DNA of 6,651 bases from Thermoprotei archaeon (lineage in GTDB: Archaea; Thermoproteota; Methanomethylicia; Nezhaarchaeales; WYZ-LMO8). The translations under genes and the position numbers were made by a program. The first letter of the stretch is position 1, and every line of letters begins with the position of its first letter. Below, in pieces: positions 5,730-6,651 of the stretch. Below the pieces are notes generated by a model, which was not told where the DNA came from, did no database searches, and worked only from the letters and a program-made list of their open reading frames with translations. The DNA lies in contig QMSF01000053.1 of NCBI GenBank assembly GCA_003649565.1, positions 1 through 6,651 on the forward strand, read 5' to 3'.

Positions 5730-5993
5730 GTGAGCTCAAAAGTCATACCGATAAGGCTAAACAATGAAATTATTAGAGAGATAGACCTGCTAATAGAGCT
5801 TGGCGTCTTCAGCTCGAGAAGTGAAGCGCTAAGACACCTCATAAAGCTAGGCATGAAAGACCTCAAGAGAGATCTAGAGTTATTTAAGCTCGTAGAGAAG
5901 CTCGAGGAGCTAGAGAAAGATGAAGGAGGCATACCCATAAAGCTTCATGGAGCTACAAGACAACTATTAAGTGATAGGGAGAAGATTCCATGA
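5730..5993 (+). CDS. Ribbon-helix-helix (CopG-like) antitoxin, VapB-type
   Basis: This is an 87-residue protein from the GTG at 5730. The frame is open further upstream to about 5655, but that stretch reads as noncoding and contains the promoter and operator. Residues 4-10 (KVIPIRL) form the DNA-binding beta strand. Residues ~12-25 (NEIIREIDLLIELG) and ~28-45 (FSSRSEALRHLIKLGMKDL) are the two helices of the ribbon-helix-helix fold. The rest is charged (KLVEKLEELEKDEGG) and should wrap the toxin. It is expected to dimerise, bind the palindrome at 5713-5726 and neutralise the PIN ribonuclease encoded by the next gene. Its TGA overlaps the toxin ATG in ATGA, so translation is probably coupled. 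It is likely transcribed from its own promoter. Confidence 0.85.
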   Translation: MSSKVIPIRLNNEIIREIDLLIELGVFSSRSEALRHLIKLGMKDLKRDLELFKLVEKLEELEKDEGGIPIKLHGATRQLLSDREKIP

Positions 5994-6483
5994 GGTATAT
6001 AGATACTAGCGTTATAGTAGCGGCTCTTGACCCCTTAGATGTACGGCAAAAAAAGCTACTTTAAGAGTTCTAGAGGATGAAGAGGATAAGCTAGTATCAG
6101 AGCTCACCTTAACAGAGCTCTCCAGCATATTAGCTCGAAGACAACTAGGAGAGTTGGCTGGAAAGCTCGGTGTAAAGGATGAGCTTCTCATTCCAGCACT
6201 TCTCCTCTATATAATCAAGAGATTTGGAATTCGATATGTGAAGCTCAGAGGCTATGTGAGGCTTCCAGCGATAGGTCTCCTTCATGCTCCAATGGCTTTA
6301 GCAATAGAGCTTGCAAGAGACATTAAAATGAGAACTCTCGATTTATTGCACTTAGCTTATGCTAAGTTGCTCAAGGACAAAGGTTTAATTGATGTTATAA
6401 CTACAATTGATGAAGACTTTAAGAGAAATGAGGAGGTCATACAGAGAAAGTTAGGGATAAGAATCGAATTCATAGAAGTTTGA
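5990..6483 (+). CDS. PIN-domain toxin (VapC-type ribonuclease), frame broken at an A7 slippery site
   Basis: The ATG at 5990 overlaps the antitoxin stop. The initial frame reads MRYIDTSVIVAALDPLDVRQ and stops at TAA 6062-6064 after only 24 codons. The rest of the protein is in the -1 frame, open from 6031 to the stop at 6481-6483. A -1 step on A AAA AAG (6049-6055) joins them into 164 residues with the PIN acidic set: D5 (IDTS), E43 (LTLTELS), D118 (TLDLLHLAYA) and D141 (TTIDEDF). These coordinate Mg2+/Mn2+ for RNA cleavage in VapC toxins. Length and motif order fit the family. The TTG at 6154 could start only a fragment lacking D5 and E43, so it is not a sensible independent gene. Explanations are programmed -1 frameshifting, transcriptional slippage, a disabled toxin, or a missing A in the assembly. 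The product assignment is firm; expression is open. Confidence 0.8.
6049..6055 (+). other. -1 slippery heptamer A AAA AAG inside the toxin gene
   Basis: In the initiating frame the codons are CAA AAA AAG, so the heptamer is in the X XXY YYZ phase required for -1 tandem slippage and is identical to the well-known dnaX site. The zero-frame stop follows six bases later. I see no SD-like stimulator about 10 nt upstream and no strong stem 5-9 nt downstream; the nearest clear stem is at 6099-6121. Confidence 0.5.
6099..6121 (+). repeat. 7-bp inverted repeat in the toxin coding region
   Basis: AGAGCTC (6099-6105) and GAGCTCT (6115-6121) can pair around a 9-nt loop in the mRNA. The repeat is 43 nt beyond the slippery heptamer, too far for a classical stimulator, and it may be only coding-sequence coincidence (two SEL/TEL codon groups). 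Confidence 0.3.
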
Positions 6484-6579
6484 AGTTAGTCGATGCTATA
6501 ACAATTTCAAGCACTTTTCTATGCGTTAAGAATCGGGTAAGGCTTAATTCTAGCTTAGTTTAAAGTGATGTGGATACCG

Positions 6580-6651
6580 ATGGGCGAAGACGTTAGAATT
6601 GGAGTTTTCATATGTCATTGTGGCGGCAATATAAGTCAAGTCATTGATGTG
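6580..6651 (+). CDS. hdrA: Heterodisulfide reductase subunit A (HdrA), N-terminal end, 3' partial
   Basis: Only 24 codons are present before the window ends (MGEDVRIGVFICHCGGNISQ, then VIDV). The RIGVF-[IV]-CHCG-x-NI block followed by V-[IV]-DV is the hallmark N-terminus of HdrA, the flavin- and iron-sulfur-containing subunit that bifurcates or conveys electrons in heterodisulfide reductase complexes of methanogens, sulfate reducers and many other archaea. The ATG at 6580 matches the usual N-terminus length; the in-frame ATG at 6568 would add MWIP. Purine-rich AAAGTGATG (6562-6570) lies at a plausible SD distance from 6580. The preceding gap (6484-6567) shows no other gene. Whether it belongs to a full hdrABC or an hdrA-only locus cannot be seen here. 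Confidence 0.85.
   Translation, partial: MGEDVRIGVFICHCGGNISQVIDV

Noticed and set aside
5615..5938. Minus-strand open frame opposite the antitoxin
   Set aside because: It is Ser-rich, antisense to a clear ribbon-helix-helix protein, and crosses the antitoxin promoter and operator.
1..6651. CRISPR array, tRNA/rRNA, insertion sequence or attachment site
   Set aside because: No regularly spaced repeats, no cloverleaf-forming segments, no transposase or terminal inverted repeats, and no long direct repeats were seen outside the paired protein domains.

Overview
The window looks archaeal, most likely from the Thermoproteota (TACK) side, though the exact lineage cannot be fixed by reading alone. 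The support is: TTG/GTG starts, purine-rich Shine-Dalgarno (SD) motifs, TATA-like boxes about 25 bp ahead of starts, plain T-tracts after genes instead of hairpin terminators, a VapB/VapC-type toxin-antitoxin pair, an archaeal-style CFI-box surface protein, and the first codons of hdrA.

Layout. (1) At 2-1775 (+) lies a large extracytoplasmic protein, open at the left edge. It has a FecR-like region, two carboxypeptidase-regulatory-like beta-sandwich repeats and a CFI-box-type C-terminal domain. Its C-terminal membrane part has slipped into another frame near 1457-1461. (2) A convergent EamA/DMT-type transporter lies at 1805-2701 (-). (3) A 207-210 bp divergent intergenic stretch carries a promoter for each side. 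(4) An unrecognised 132-residue basic protein lies at 2912-3310 (+). (5) A secreted, C-terminally anchored surface protein with a polyproline tail lies at 3416-4159 (+). (6) An FAD/NAD(P) disulfide oxidoreductase of the CoA-disulfide reductase/NADH oxidase/persulfide reductase group lies at 4282-5625 (+). (7) A ribbon-helix-helix antitoxin (5730-5993) overlaps a PIN-domain toxin (5990-6483) by ATGA. (8) The 5' end of hdrA starts at about 6580 and runs off the right edge.

How it fits together. The first half is envelope-related: two exported proteins and a permease. The second half is redox-related, with a thiol/disulfide flavoenzyme and HdrA separated by a toxin-antitoxin cassette. The most striking point is in the toxin gene. 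Its frame is broken exactly at an A AAA AAG heptamer in the phase used for -1 ribosomal frameshifting, and a single -1 step there restores a complete 164-residue PIN protein with all four expected acidic residues. The antitoxin has a perfect 6+6 bp palindrome between its TATA-like box and its GTG start, a natural autoregulatory operator. A second broken frame (the CFI-box protein) lies in the same window, so sequencing or assembly indels must be excluded before either is called biological.
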